Assembly: GCA_002179805.1 (NCBI GenBank)
Contig: NAVB01000462.1
Coordinates: 1-64,000, forward strand
Source of the DNA: Acanthamoeba lenticulata
Lineage: Eukaryota > Discosea > Longamoebia > Acanthamoebidae
Direction of reading: 5' to 3'
Length of the DNA stretch: 64,000 nucleotides
Each line of letters opens with the position of its first letter. The first letter of the stretch is position 1. This document shows, one piece after another, positions 11,269-23,275 of the stretch. The translations under genes were made by a program, and so were the position numbers. The notes below the pieces were generated by a model. It was given only the letters and a program-made list of their open reading frames with translations, was not told the origin of the DNA and searched no databases.

Positions 11269-13076
11269 ATGGAGAACAGGCACGATAGAGGGCGTACGTG
11301 GTTGTTGTTGTTGTTGTGTTGGTCCCTCCACGGACGTTCGACAGAACCAGATGATGAACGTGTGTGCTCCCGTGGATGTTGTTCTCCAGCCACCCTCCGG
11401 TCAGTCCTCCTAGAGTGCTGCGTTTGGATCGGTCTGGCCCTGGTGCTCTACTATGGGTGCTTCCTCCGTTCATCGGCCGGTGATGATGGCCCCAGCGTGC
11501 CCCTCGTACGCACTACTTCTTCTTCCACAGCTTGCAACCTGCTTCTGCTTGAGCTACGTTGCCGTAGTAACCGCCGTGCTCTCCGGGTTTTAGTTCTATG
11601 AAGTGCGGTGGCCGGTGGCGGCTCAGCTGCGTGTTGTCGACGCCTTTTTGGACTTGTCCGTGGTGGACCACCAACCGTAAACGGGCGCCTCCTCTTGTTG
11701 TTGTTGATGGAAAAGATCTCAGCGCTGACGTTCGTGGTGTATGTGGGTGTTACGTTTCCAGGCGAGCCGTCATCATTGCCACCCCACCCGCGGGACAAAC
11801 ACACCTGGCAGACGCTGGCTCACTCAGCTGCCGCTTCGGTTCGACGCCCCCATCCACCAGCCAACGCGAGGCTTTGCCGCTCTCGGAAGAAGTTGGCCTC
11901 ATGCGTATGTGTGTGTCGCCACCGCAGGGCGTGGAGCCACAGCTGTGCCGGCAAGGCTTCTCGCCACCGAGCGCGTGATGGTGCTGTCATGTCCGCTGCA
12001 GCAGAGCGGCTTCGACCACCTGGAGTTGCTGCTGGACGATGAAGAGGTCGTGGCGCGCGTCGGCGAGGCTGCCTTCCGCAAGCAGCCGCAGCACAGGCTC
12101 CTCTTCGTGGTGTCGGCCTGCACGAGGGTCTTGCAGGCCCGGGAGGAGCTCGAAGCCGTGCCCGAGTGGATCGAGTACCACCTGCTCCAGGGCGTGGAGC
12201 ACATCTTCCTCTACTTTGCGGCCCCGCTCGATCGTTCCACCGTCCTCTCTGCGCTGCAGGCCTACGCCGACCTCGGCCTCGTGACGCTCGTGCACTGGTG
12301 CGCCATTTCATTGGTTCAACGGAGTTTGTCAAATCTAAATCGCCAATCAATCGCTGACGACACGATCGCGCCCAGGGATGCGCCCAGCCAGGACGAGCCG
12401 CACGACGAGGCCCACCAGGCCTCGATCGCGGTGAACCACTGCCTCCACCGCTTCGGCCGGCCCTCGTCCCTGTGGACGCTCCTGAGCCACCCCGGCGAGT
12501 TCACGTTCCCGCCCGCGCCCGGTACGACGTCGACGCTCGCTGACTCGCCTATCATGATTCGGCTCATTGTGCATATACGAATCGAGCAGACGACACGCTG
12601 GTGGACGTGCTGGACCGCGTCTGGGAACCGGGCCTGGCCAGCGTCGATGTGGCCAAGTGGGAATTTTCCGGGCGGCCGCGGGCGGACGCTCCGGCGGACG
12701 AGGCGCTGGTGCTGGACAAGTACCGCGACGCTCACCGGTAAGCTCACCGCCTGGGTCCTCTTGCCCGACTGCACGAGACTGACCCATTGTTCCGATCCCG
12801 GGACTGGCCAGAACGGGAGCACGAGAAGAAGGCGGCACGGTGATCGCCTACCACGCAGCGGAGCTGGTGTGGGACACCAAAGAGGCGGTTAGGCGGTCCT
12901 CCGGGCACTCGAGGCGGCCCTCCACCGACGGTACGACACTTGTCTCTTCTTCCTCAACGTCTTCTCGTCAAGGGCTCACCTCCTTTCTGTGGCGCCAAGC
13001 AGAGCTGCGTGTGTATCATTACGAGTTGTTCACTTCCTGGCCGATCGGTTTGCGAGGCAGGTCGAGGAGAGGCTGA
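11269..13076 (+). CDS. GT92 (DUF23)-like glycosyltransferase, possibly inactive
   Basis: Type II membrane protein of the GT92 fold, expected to act in the Golgi. Exons: 11269-11505, 11594-11676, 11762-11904, 11928-12297, 12376-12521, 12600-12737, 12812-12930 and a last exon after 12999. A signal anchor (CCVWIGLALVLYYGCFL) lies in exon 1. The family block EWIEYHLLQGVEHIFLYF, then LGLVTLVHW, matches GT92. The usual donor-binding D-x-D-EF motif is replaced: the sequence reads LLSHPGEFTFP at about 12478-12510. Near 12881-12930 the frame that looks protein-like changes (EAVRR in one frame, VLRALEAALHRR in the next). The last exon also reads better in another frame (VVHFLADRFARQVEERL). This may be a frameshift, a read error or a decaying gene. 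Confidence 0.68.
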
Positions 13077-13433
13077 ACCAGCGCCGCAGATGTGGCAACT
13101 GGTTCTGAGCCTCTTTTTTCGGCGTTGTTGCACCGCTGCTGAGAAGGAAAAGATAAATCTTGTACTATTACCACTTGGCCCCTCCGTTTCTTTTCCTTCA
13201 AGCGCGAGCAGACCAGTCCGCAAGCTCACGGAAGCAGCTAACAGTCAATTCTGTGTCGACAAACGACTAACCAATCAGGAAGTTTGCTGCCCAGTGGGAA
13301 TGGGTCTGGCAAACGGCGAACGATCGGCGAGACGTGATGGCGCCGAAACCTTATCGGGCAAAACACAAAAAGCACGGCTAGGCGATCGACCTTGATAGAC
13401 ACCTGAACTCAACAACAAACGATAACAACAACG
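13077..13433. other. Intergenic region with a CCAAT motif
   Basis: About 357 bp. Nothing coding is supported. A CCAAT box-like motif at 13271-13275 lies about 160 bp upstream of the NmrA-like gene. Confidence 0.35.
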
Positions 13434-14484
13434 ATGTCCTCAACTAGCAGAAAGATTGTACTGACCGGCGCCAGTGGCGGCTTGGGCTCAGCCGTGCTCA
13501 AGCATCTAAAGTCCCTCGTGGCCCCTACGGACCTGGTGCTGGCCCTGCACGATCCCCGCAAAGCGCCCAAGGAGCTCGTGGCTGCCGGTGCGCAGACGTG
13601 CAAGATCGACTACGATGTCCCGTCGTCGCTTGATGAGGCGTTCCGCGGGGCGGCCATTGTCTTCCTCCTGTCCTTCCCCTCCATCCAGCACCAAGAGCGT
13701 TTCGAGGTGCAACTCTCCGCTTCCGCTCAAATACTCACTCCCTCTCGGCTTTTGACTGACGCGTTTTCCTCTTGTGTGCACACATGAACAGAGGCACAAG
13801 AACGCCATCGACGCCGCCATCCGGCAAGGCGTGCAACACATCTTTTACACCTCGCTTGCCTTTGGCGGCAACCTCCAGCGGTCGAGCCGAGCCTTTGTAA
13901 TGCAGGCGCACCTCTCCACGGAGGCCTACCTTGAATCGGTCTCGTCGTCCATCGGCTGGACGGCCCTCCGCGAGGGGCTCTACTCCGAGTCCTACTCGCT
14001 CTACTTTGGCTTTTTCAATCCGGACCAGCCGCAGGACGAGGTGGCCGTGCTCGACGACGGAGGCCAGGGCATTGCGTTTGCTGCTCGCGAGGACCTTGGG
14101 GAGGCCACAGCCCGGATCATCCACGCCTTGCACCGCGACGGTCCGGCCGCCTTCCCCTACGTCAACCAGCGCGTCCTCCTCTCGGGGCCGGAAGCCGTGC
14201 GGTTGTCGGGCGTCGCCAAAATCTTGGCGGAGCAACTGGGCCGGCCTGAGCCGATCCACGTGCGCCAAGTCGGGCTGGACGAGTACATCCAGCGGAGCGC
14301 CCATCTCGCCGTCCAGGACAAGGACATCAAGCTGCAGGTGCGCGAGTGGGCAACGGTCTACGAAGCCATCCGCGCGGGAGAAACTGCAGTGGTCTCTCCG
14401 GCCCTGAAGCAGTGGCTGGGGCGTGAGCCCGAGCCATTCGAGAGGACGCTCGCCAAGGTGATCAAGTCAAACAAGGGACACTGA
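13434..14484 (+). CDS. NmrA-like / atypical SDR NAD(P)-binding oxidoreductase
   Basis: Rossmann-fold protein of the NmrA/quinone-oxidoreductase-like branch of atypical short-chain dehydrogenases. Two exons (13434-13706 and 13792-14484) join in phase and give 321 residues, the normal family size. The N-terminal dinucleotide-binding motif is TGASGGLGSAVL, followed by a strand ending in Asp (ALHDPRKAP), which suggests NADP or NAD discrimination. DAAIRQGVQHIFYTSLAFGG and ALREGLYSESYS are typical of the NmrA family. There is no classical SDR Tyr-x3-Lys catalytic pair. Such proteins either reduce quinones or sense redox state; which applies here cannot be read from the sequence. Confidence 0.87.
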
Positions 14485-14651
14485 CCCGTGATTGGTCAAG
14501 TTTTTAAAATGTTAAATATTAAAAAAGTAACATAAATCAACAATTTAATTATCAACTCAATTCAAAATTGGGTTTACTTTGCTCCGATCCTGAGGCCTAC
14601 TGATACAATAGAGATTGAGAATGGACGAAGAGGAGACGACTGAGACCAGGC

Positions 14652-17166
14652 TCACATGGCCGACGCGGCGGTGGTCGCTTCCACCGCGGGCGCAGAGTCG
14701 GTGGTGGCGAGGGGCGCAGGTGTGCTTCCCGGTGACGCGTCGTCGCGGAGCACGATGTGGCCATTCTCGTCGATCCGGAGGTTGTGGTACGTGAGCAGCC
14801 GCGTGGCCACCTGCCTCTGCTGGAGCTCCTGCATCTTCTTCTGCTCGCCCTTCTTGAGGCGCGCCCTCTTGTTCTGGAACCAGATCTGCACGCGCTTGGG
14901 CGACATGCCGAGGGTCTCGGCCAGCTTGAGCTTGACCAGCGTGTTGGGCATCGGATCGACAGCAAAGTACTCCTCGAGCACGGCCAGCTGCTGGGCGTTG
15001 ACCCGCTTGCGCTTCTTGGCCGTCATCCTCTGCAGCCGCGCGGCCTCGTCCTCGTCCTCGTGGTTGCCCTCGTCCTCGTTGCCGCTTCCGCTGCCCGAGG
15101 ACGACGACGACAGCGACAAGTCGTGGATCCCGGCCGCCGCCGCGGCGGCCTCGCGCTGGGCCTCGCGCTGTTGGCTGCGCTCGAGCACCTGCATGAGGAG
15201 GTCCTGCTGGTCGGGGCTGAACTGGAAGGTCTCCACCTTCCTCAGCGCGGGCCCCGAGGCCTCATCCATGGTCACGACCGCGGGCTCCGAGGCCGACTCC
15301 ACGGCAGCCGCGGCCGCCGGCGTAGGCGCCGTCGCCGCCGTCGGAGGGACGATGTCCATGGGCGTGGCCACGGGGCCGGCCGGCGCGGCGGCCTCGCGCG
15401 GGGCGCCAGCGTCAGCGGCCGAGGCCGCTGCTCCGCCAGACTTGAGCTCCTTGGCCTCGCTGGCCGGCACCACGGGCGTGGCAGCCAAGTGGGACGAGAA
15501 CAGCCGCTGGGCCTCGGCGATCAGCGTCGGTGTCGCGCTGTGGCGCCTCCGCTTGCAGTGTTGCTGCTGTTGCTGTTGCTGTTGCTGCTGGTAATGCTGG
15601 TGCGCGTAGGCGTGCGGATGCTGGTGGTGCACGTGCTGCGAGGCGGCTGCCAGGTCCGAGTCATCGAGCGCGCGAGGCGTGGCCGAGGCTGCGGTCCACC
15701 GCTTGGGATCGGCGAGCACGCGGGCGACTTCCTCCTCGTCGCGGTCCAGCCCGGACTCGGCCTCGGGGATCCGCCGCTTGAGCGGCGCCGGCTGCGGACG
15801 ACGCTGGCGCGGTAGCGCCCCAAGCGCCTGATGATGCTGCTGTTGACGGAGCTGCTGCTGTTGTTGTTGGCGAAGCTGTTGCTGCTGCTGGCGGTAGTGA
15901 ATCTCGGCGTCCGCGAGGTCGCGGTCGATGTCCATGACGATGGGCAGGGCCGTGATGGGCATGAAAAAGGCCGAGCCCGGGGCGTGGCTGGGCGGCCCGC
16001 GGGCCAACGGCCCGCTGGAGGCCACCGAGACCACCGGCCTCCGGTCGGCCACCAGGCCGGCCATCGCCGGCGGCGGCGGGATGAATGCCGACGGCCGCAC
16101 GACGCTGGTCCCGATGAACCACGACCGCCGGCGGCCCTGGGCCGGCTGCGCGGGCGCGCGCTGCTGCGGGCGGCGCGGGCAGGTGGGCGCGGCCGAGGGC
16201 GAGGCCGGGGCCGATGACGACAGCAGCGCCGACAGGGGAGGCAGCTGTGGAATGTTAGACGGGGAAGAGGTCGATGAGGTGTTGGTTGGTGAAGAAGAGG
16301 TCAATGTCGAAGAAGGGGTGGAAGAGGAGGATGACAAGGACGAAGAAGAAGAAGAAGAAGAAGACGAGGTAGCGCATGAAGAAGAAGGGCTTGTCTCGTC
16401 GTGGTCGACGTCGACGCAGCGAGTAGAGTGGGAACCCGACGAACGAGGTGACGTGGTGGTCGAGGCCGAGGGAGAGGCCGAGGGAGATGGAGAAGAAGAG
16501 GAAGTAGATGTAGAAGAGGTCGAGTCGGCGGTCCGGTTGGCCGAGTTGAAACGTAGGGCCGCAGCGGCTGCCGCGGCGGCGGCTTCGTCGTTGAGCAAAA
16601 AGTCGACCGAGAGTCGACGCCTCGTGTTGTGCGCGGCCATACTTGTGGCGTCCACTTCAGCTTCCGCCGCCGCAGCCACTTGAGCTTCTTCGGGCGTCGA
16701 CTTGTTGGCAGGCGCTGATGATGGCGCACGAGCAGCTGATGGTGATGATAGTCGAGGACCGAGGTCACAACCAGACAGGCACTGCATACGGGGAAGGGAT
16801 GGGAAGGTTGGAGAATCAGCGTAAACATTCGAGAGCCAGGGACAGCCAGGCATGAGACCAGTTGGGCAGCTTCTGGTTGGCTGGGCCGCGACCTCAGTCA
16901 AGGTCCGTCACCCAAAAATCCGAACGAAATTGCCGCACACACGCGGCAGCGCCAAAAAAAACCAAATAAAAAAAAAAAAAACACACACACACACACGCGG
17001 GCAAGCACGCATGCGCGAGGCCTGCGATAAGCTGTACCTCGCGCGTGGGGCTGGACATGCTGGCGAGCTGGGGCTGGTGATGGTTCAGAGGATTCAAGGT
17101 CATGGAGGTGGTGCTGATGGCGGCTGCAGACGGAGGCAGCACCAAGAGGTGCGCGAGGTCGGTCAT
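14652..17166 (-). CDS. Homeodomain transcription factor with polyGln and poly-Ser tracts
   Basis: Sequence-specific nuclear DNA-binding protein. Exon 1 (17166-17038) encodes MTDLAHLLVLPPSAAA and joins in phase to 16880-14652, giving about 785 residues. The homeodomain lies near the C-terminus (about 15027-14851 on the plus axis): KKRKRVNAQQLAVLEEYF in helix 1 and PKRVQIWFQNKRARLKK in helix 3, with the invariant W, F, N and R of WFQNKRAR. Spacing is that of a typical 60-residue domain, not TALE. The rest is low-complexity: poly-Ser, poly-Ala, several polyGln runs (around 15560-15600 and 15840-15890) and His/Gln-rich YAHQHYQQ. It is flanked by a 1.8-kb gene-free region, which is large for this window and may hold regulatory DNA. 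Confidence 0.93.
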
Positions 17167-18995
17167 GCCAGTGTAGGAAAGGGAAAGGCGAGACGGAGCA
17201 AAGGTGGGGAGAGTGAAAGAAAACCGCAGGACTCAGGGATCCAAATCTTGTGTGGAAGTGTGTGGAAGTGAGCGAGAGAGTGAATGGCCTGGGAGGCCGG
17301 TCCTTGGAGGTGGATCGTCAGACGTCTGAGGTCAAAGCCGGGTGTTGTAGTTGTTGTGGTTTAAATTGATTAAAGCTCCTCAGGCACGGCGTGTGTGGGC
17401 GAGCGAAAGTGAGGGCACGTCTCGTTTCTCTTCTCGGACCAGTCAAGAAAGTGAAATTGATCAAGCGAGCGCTGTACTGAGAACAGGAAAGCACTCGGGC
17501 TTGAGAGTGGCCGTCTCTTGTGTGTGTGTGTGGCGGTGGTAGTGGGGTTGAGTGTTGCGGAGAGAGGAGGGAATTAATGAATGAAACACAGGGCCCTGGG
17601 CTGCAGTGAACTTATCTGGGCTCCGCGGAGCCCGTGCCGCACGCCTCGCAGGGGCGAGGGGGGGGGGACGCTTGACGGACGGCCATGTGAGCTCCACCAC
17701 GAGAGCGGCGACGGCTCTTCTTCGCAAGAGGAACCCGAATTTCTCAGGCTTTCTGCGTTTCCCGTTTACACTGCGCGAGTTGCTTAGCTTTGAACACTTG
17801 TGCGAAATCCGGCTCAAGGTTCCTGCAGGATCTTGATCTGGTGGCGAGGCTCTTTCACAGGCCCAATCATTTTTGAATAAGCGAGTTTGTTAACGTCGAA
17901 CTAATTAAGCTGGCTGGTCGCTTGCACAGGCGGCCAGTCGGAAAATGGCGGAAAAGTCGCCTTAAGCTGCCTTCTTGTGCGACCTCTGCGAAAAGTGATG
18001 GAAGATGAGTTCCACGTGGTTCGTGTCCGTTCCGCGTCATCCTGGGCACAGAATGGAGCTCTGCATGTCGTAGCAGTTCGTCGGCCTTACTCACCAAAGG
18101 CTTGTTTTCTTTGGTCTTCCCTTTGCATGCCGCCATCTTCGCGATCCTCATCCTGCTTTCAAATTGTGAGCAATTTCATCTTCCCTCACGTCAGTCGCCT
18201 CAACTGCTGTCCGTCAGTTGGCCTTTGGTCTCTGGCAGTCCAAATAGCTACTGCTTGACTGCGGGCGTGTGGCCTTGAGAACCTCCGCTTGGGTGGTACG
18301 TGGACACTGTGCCCTGAGAGAGATGTTCACGCAGGTCCGCACAGAGCCTTCTCCACGTCGCATCACGACAGGGACCGTGGTCGTGCTTCGTCTGACCGTG
18401 CATGCTTTACACCCTTTTGCTGCCCCCCACTTTGTCTGGTCCTGCTATCAAGGTAGTCACGGCAGTGACGAGTAGCGTCCGCAAGCCTGCCATGGTGAAC
18501 ACCGTAGACCCCCAGGCATCAGCTGGCCCAGCCCCCTGTTCTGTAGTGGCAAAAAAAGACACGGAAGACCGCAGCGGAGTGGTCAAGACCAAACTCAATT
18601 CATTTTATTTCATAAACATAGCCCCCCCCCCTCCTGGGACAACTTCGGCGCTGGTGGTTGCCTCCCCAACAAGGAGCTGTCACAGGACAGCATGGCCACG
18701 GCAGCCCCTCCTCCACGACGTCCCACTGTGCTCGGTCTTCGTCACACCCATGCACCACATCCTATGCTCGGGGGTAGGCCTTGCCTTGGATTTGTTTTCA
18801 TCTATTCGCTCTTTTTGGTGTCTTTGAAGAGAGGGGGGGGGGGAGGAGGAGCAAGCCAACAACTTGAATATGATCTTCTTTCACACTTCATAATCTCTTG
18901 CCCCATCTCCGTTCATTTACCGTCGTTGGTCAGGGCCACCAGGAGGGCCGAGGCAAGGGGCGGCCTGGGGCAACAAGCGGCTGAGCTCCCGGACC
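17167..18995. other. Longest gene-free region, between homeobox and ArfGAP genes
   Basis: About 1.8 kb without a supported gene. It contains a short minus-strand reading frame at 18151-17867 (starts MRIAKMAACKGKTKENKP and carries a GTGAGTAAG donor-like site inside it). Another lies around 18520-18407. Neither has a recognisable domain. The region likely contains the homeobox promoter on the left and the ArfGAP promoter/5' UTR on the right. Confidence 0.45.
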
Positions 18996-21900
18996 ATGTC
19001 CTTTTCCATGGGCAGCCGCAAGATCAAGTACACGTCCATCTACTCCTCCCACAGCTGAGCCCATGCTTCCTCCCCCCCCCCAATTTGACAACTCCACTCC
19101 GCACTCTCCTCGCAGGCGCACGCACGGCCATTGCCACTTCCTCGAGCGACGAAACGATGTCACCGCGACCAAGACGGCCGCAGAGCCGCAGCAACAGCAG
19201 CAGTCCCCCGCGAGGAGGAGCGAAGAAACCGCTGAGCCCAGCGGCGACTGGAGCCTCCTGTGGTTCGTCCTCAACAACGGCGTCCTGTATTACTATACCT
19301 CCACCGAGCCCGTACGTGCACGCCTCACGCTCGCCCCCGCGCCCTTGTTGGGACCGCCAAGCCAACGCAAGGCGAGGAGACGTCGACAAAAACGCCTGCT
19401 CACGTGGTGTGCGATGTGTGGGACGGTGACAGCTCAAGCTGTCGGGCGCGATCGACCTGCTGCTGTGCAGCGTCAAGCAGGTGGCCCAAGAGGAAGCCCT
19501 GGAGGACCCCTTCTACCAGCCCCTCCTCGCACGCCTCCACGAGGGGCAAGCTGATCGTCCCCCTTTCTTTGCCTTTCAGGCACGCCTCCCACCCGTCGTC
19601 TTCGCTCTTTGCCTCGCCCTTCGTTCTTTTAGATTGTAAAATGACGAAAAATACAAAATAATATATTTAATTGATTTTTAATAAATACAAAGGTCGTGTC
19701 TTGGGAGCGCACGTACTACTTCTTGTGCGAGGACGCGAGCCAGGGCGAGGGCTGGGTCCAGTCCATGCAGGCCGACATCGACGAGGCCCGCCTTCGCTCC
19801 ATCCAGCGCGAGGAGGTAAAAACAATTATAATATTCATATCTTTTATTAATTGATTTATTAATTGATGTAATGCACCAATTGGCAGGAAGTTGTGAACCG
19901 GGAGCAAATGCTGCTGGAGATCGGCCTCTCGAAGCGCACGCTGGCACGCGAGACGCGCGGCGCTGAGGAGGAGACAAAGCTCAAGCACGAGATGAGGGAG
20001 AAGGTCAAACAGAAGTCGCTCATGGAGAAGATGAAGGTGGAGATCAGCACCACCAAGAGCTTCGACGGCGTGCCCTGCGACGAAGACGAAGCCGAAGCAG
20101 AAAACGAAAACGAAAATGAAAGCGAAGAAAAGAACGAAGCCGCCCATCCCCGCCCTGCTGCCGTCCACACGGGCTCGGGCCTGCGCCACAGCCGGCAGAA
20201 GCTGTCGTCATCATCATCATCTTCGTCTTCGTCTTCGTCTTCATCGCTGTTGGCGCGTTCGCTGTCATCGTCTGGCGAACAACAGTTTAGCGCCAAAGAG
20301 AAGCGCATGAGCGTCAAGAAGGAGAAGAAGGAAAAGAAGGAGAAGAAGATGATGGAGAAGGACAAGAAGAAGAAGGAGAAGAAGGAGAAGAAAGAAAAGG
20401 AAAAGGAAAAGGAAAAGGCCACCGCGGCCTCCAGCCCGGCCGCCGCCAAGAAGGCCGGCACCGAGGACGCGCTGATGGACGAGTTTTTGGCGCTGATCGA
20501 GGAGTCCGAGACCAGCATCCAGGACATGCGCCACGGCCTCGACCAGATGGACAAGAAGCGCGCCTCTGGCGGCAAGGAGAAGAAGAGCAGCGGCAGCGGC
20601 AGCAAGGACAGGGAAAAGCGGGGCAGCATCTCCAAGCGCCGCTCCAAGGACAAGGAAAAGGAAAAGGCCGTCAATGTCGTCGCCGAGGAACCGGCCGCGG
20701 CCGACCAGCCGCCAGCCGAGGAGGTCCAGCCAGAGGCCCAGCCCAAGCGCTCCAAGCGAAAGAGCCTCATCCTCAACCGCCGCCTTTCGACCTCCTACGA
20801 CAAGGCCGCCACCATCAGCGTCATCAGCGGCAGCGGCGGCGCGAGTGCGGCGTCGGCCTCGTCGTCGTTGTCGTCGTCGTCTTTGACGCCGACACCGTCC
20901 CCGCCTTCGTCCTCGTCGTCGTCAGCCTTGTCGTCACCGTCCCCGCCGTCGTCGTCGTCGTCAGCCTCGTCGTTGTCCGGCGGCAAGGGTGAGGGCTCGG
21001 GGATCAAGCGGAGCCGTCACGCGTCGCTCCTCCCCGGGCGCACCATCTCGCCCGCCGAGCTGCGTAAGAGCTGGAACCGCTCCGGCTCGGGCTCGGGCTC
21101 CGAGATTGGCGCCGCCGAGGCTGCTGCCGCCGCAGCGTCATCGCCATCGATCAAGCCTCGCACGTCCTTCGGTTCGTATTCATTTCTTTTAAGATTATTA
21201 ATAGTTTCCTCTCTATTTATTTTTTAAAATTATTGATTTGGAAACAGTGCTAGCGTCGCCGGCGGATGACGAGGACGATGATGAGAGCGTGCTCAAGGCC
21301 GGCGCGCTGCAGATGCGCGACGCGAGCCCCAAAATCTGGAAGCTCGGCCGCAAGGCGTGGAAGGTGCGAACTTTCTTTCTGTCTCTCTCACGACGACAAC
21401 ATTCGCACGACGACGACGACGATGGTGACGCCAACACTCCCAACAGGACCTGTGGGTGGTGCTCAAGGACGACGGCGGGCTCTACTACGCCTCTCGGCAG
21501 AAGGTGCCAATCCCCCCATCCAATGACCTCTGCTGAGGAGTGTGACGTGGCATGTCGTGGCACGATGCTGACGTGGCGTGGCGTGGCGTGGCGCGACAAC
21601 TCGGCAGTACCTGACGGGCGAGGAGATGGGCCATGTGAACATGGTGATGGCCGGCATCCGCAGCGTCGAGGTCATGCAGCAGCCGGCCTCGCCCGCCACA
21701 GCCCCTGCCGCCGGTGACGGCGACGTCGCGCAGGACCAGGGCTCGCGCACGCTCGGGCGCTCGACGTCGCTCTCCAACCTGCGCGGGTCGCTGCTGCAGG
21801 CCCGCGGCAAGGACGAGCCGGCTGCCGCCTCGGGCGGCAACAGCGGCGGTGGCGGGCGGACAACCAGCAAGAGCGCGTGCTTTGAGGTGATCGCGATGAA

Positions 21901-22753
21901 CCGCAATTACGTGTTTGCCGCGGAGACGAGCCAGGAGAAGGACAACTGGATCGCTGTGATCAACGCCCTCAAGCAGCGCATGATGGACCTCCTCCTCAAG
22001 AACACGCTGGCCGAGCGCCAGTCGTCGATCCAGTACGCGCTCCAGAGCTCCAATGTCCAGGAGGACGGCGCCATGGAGGTCGTTGTGGAGGACGGCAAGT
22101 CGCAGCTGCGCCGGCTGCTCACGCGCGACGGCAACGATAAATGCGCTGATTGCGAGGCGCCCAGTGCGTTTTTTTACTCTTTTTTTCCCTTTTTTCTTTG
22201 TTTTTGTTTTGGTTTTGGTTTTTTGTTCAGTTTTTATTTATTTCAACTGAGTGTGGATTTTTATTTTATTTTTCTGTGATTTGTTGCAGATCCGGAGTGG
22301 GCGTCGCTTTCGCTGGGCATTTTTATCTGTATTGAATGCAGTGGCGTGCATCGCGGGATGCACCTGAACGGAGCGCCCTCCAAGATTCGGTCCCTCACGC
22401 TCGACATGTGGGACACCGGCATGATCCAGGTCCCTTGTCCCCCCCGCCCTTCACTCTCGCATTCTTGTCGCTTTTCGTTCTTTCTTGTCAATTGACTGTT
22501 TGCTTGCTTGCGGCATGCAGTTCATGGAGAGCATGGGCAATGCCAAGGCCAATGCCGAGTGGGCGGCGCAACTGCCCGAGAGCCACAAGCTGCCCGCCAC
22601 CTTGTACGCTTATGCGCTCTTCTTGGATGTCCACGTGGTGGTCAGGCCTGACATCTGTGTGGTGTTGGTGTGGCGAGTAGCAAGGACCGGGTCGACTTCA
22701 TTCGCAACAAGTACGAGCTCAAGAAATACTGCACCTCATCCACAGCCCAGTAG
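18996..22753 (+). CDS. ArfGAP with two PH-like regions
   Basis: GTPase-activating protein for Arf small GTPases, acting on membranes. The model has about ten exons. The first half-PH region contains [18 protein letters not shown] and [10 protein letters not shown]...[11 protein letters not shown] coiled coil and long Lys/Glu, Ser and Asp-rich linker follow. A second PH region contains [17 protein letters not shown] and [20 protein letters not shown]. The ArfGAP zinc finger is C-x2-C-x16-C-x2-C (CADC to CIEC) with the catalytic Arg in GVHRGM, then IRSLTLDMW and [10 protein letters not shown]. The order PH-PH-ArfGAP resembles the ACAP/ASAP/centaurin class but without a visible BAR domain. The start at 18996 is tentative. 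One intron (19580-19692) needs a GC donor (CAG|GCACGC). Confidence 0.86.
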
Positions 22754-22961
22754 CGCCACAAAGATCTTTTCAAATACAAAGAAAAACTGAGGCCTTGCTC
22801 AAGCACCGCAATTTCAGTGTAGCCTCTGAGGGCACGATCCCGTGGATAGGTCAGGTCGTCCCGTGCGAGGACCGGACGAGGCAAAGCCCTCGAGGCTTAA
22901 CTTTCGTCGAAGTCGTGCCGTTGGTCGTTGCGGTTGGTGTGGTTTAGAAATCTGATTGCTT

Positions 22962-22975
22962 TGATGTTGCAGTCA
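22962..22975 (+). promoter_or_regulatory. 5S upstream element, copy at 5S gene 1
   Basis: TGATGTTGCAGTCA begins 29 bp upstream of 5S gene 1 and is found at the same place upstream of 5S gene 3. It is a candidate external promoter element. Confidence 0.5.
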
Positions 22976-22990
22976 TGACACTCCACGGAT

Positions 22991-23109
22991 GGATACGGCC
23001 ATACTGCGTAGAAAGCACCGCTTCCCATCCGAACAGCGAAGTTAAGCTGCGCCAGGCGGTGTTAGTACTGGGGTGGGCGACCACCCGGGAATCCACCGTG
23101 TCGTATCCT
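22991..23109 (+). rRNA. 5S ribosomal RNA, gene 1
   Basis: 119 nt from GGATACGGCC to GTCGTATCCT; the 5' and 3' ends pair as helix I. The sequence is the Acanthamoeba 5S as I know it, with CTGCGTAG in helix II/loop B where the other two copies have CTGCGGAG. It is transcribed by RNA polymerase III from an internal control region. T-runs downstream (CTTTCTTTTT) should terminate transcription. The 3' flank TCTTGGCCTCCCCTTTCTTTT is shared with gene 2, the 5' flank with gene 3. Confidence 0.97.
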
Positions 23110-23275
23110 CTCTTGGCCTCCCCTTTCTTTTTCCACTCCCTCTTCCTGATCGGCCCTCTTCTCTCTTCCTTTTCCTTTCATCAAGCTCGACCTTGTGCAT
23201 GTGGACACCGGTGGAAGGATATTCTTTTTTATTAGTTTTATTATTAAAATGTCTACGCAAGAGGCGGTCGTGTTA

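Noticed and set aside
18407..18862. Short minus-strand frames in the 1.8-kb gap
   Set aside because: No domain, no consistent splice pattern and no family resemblance.
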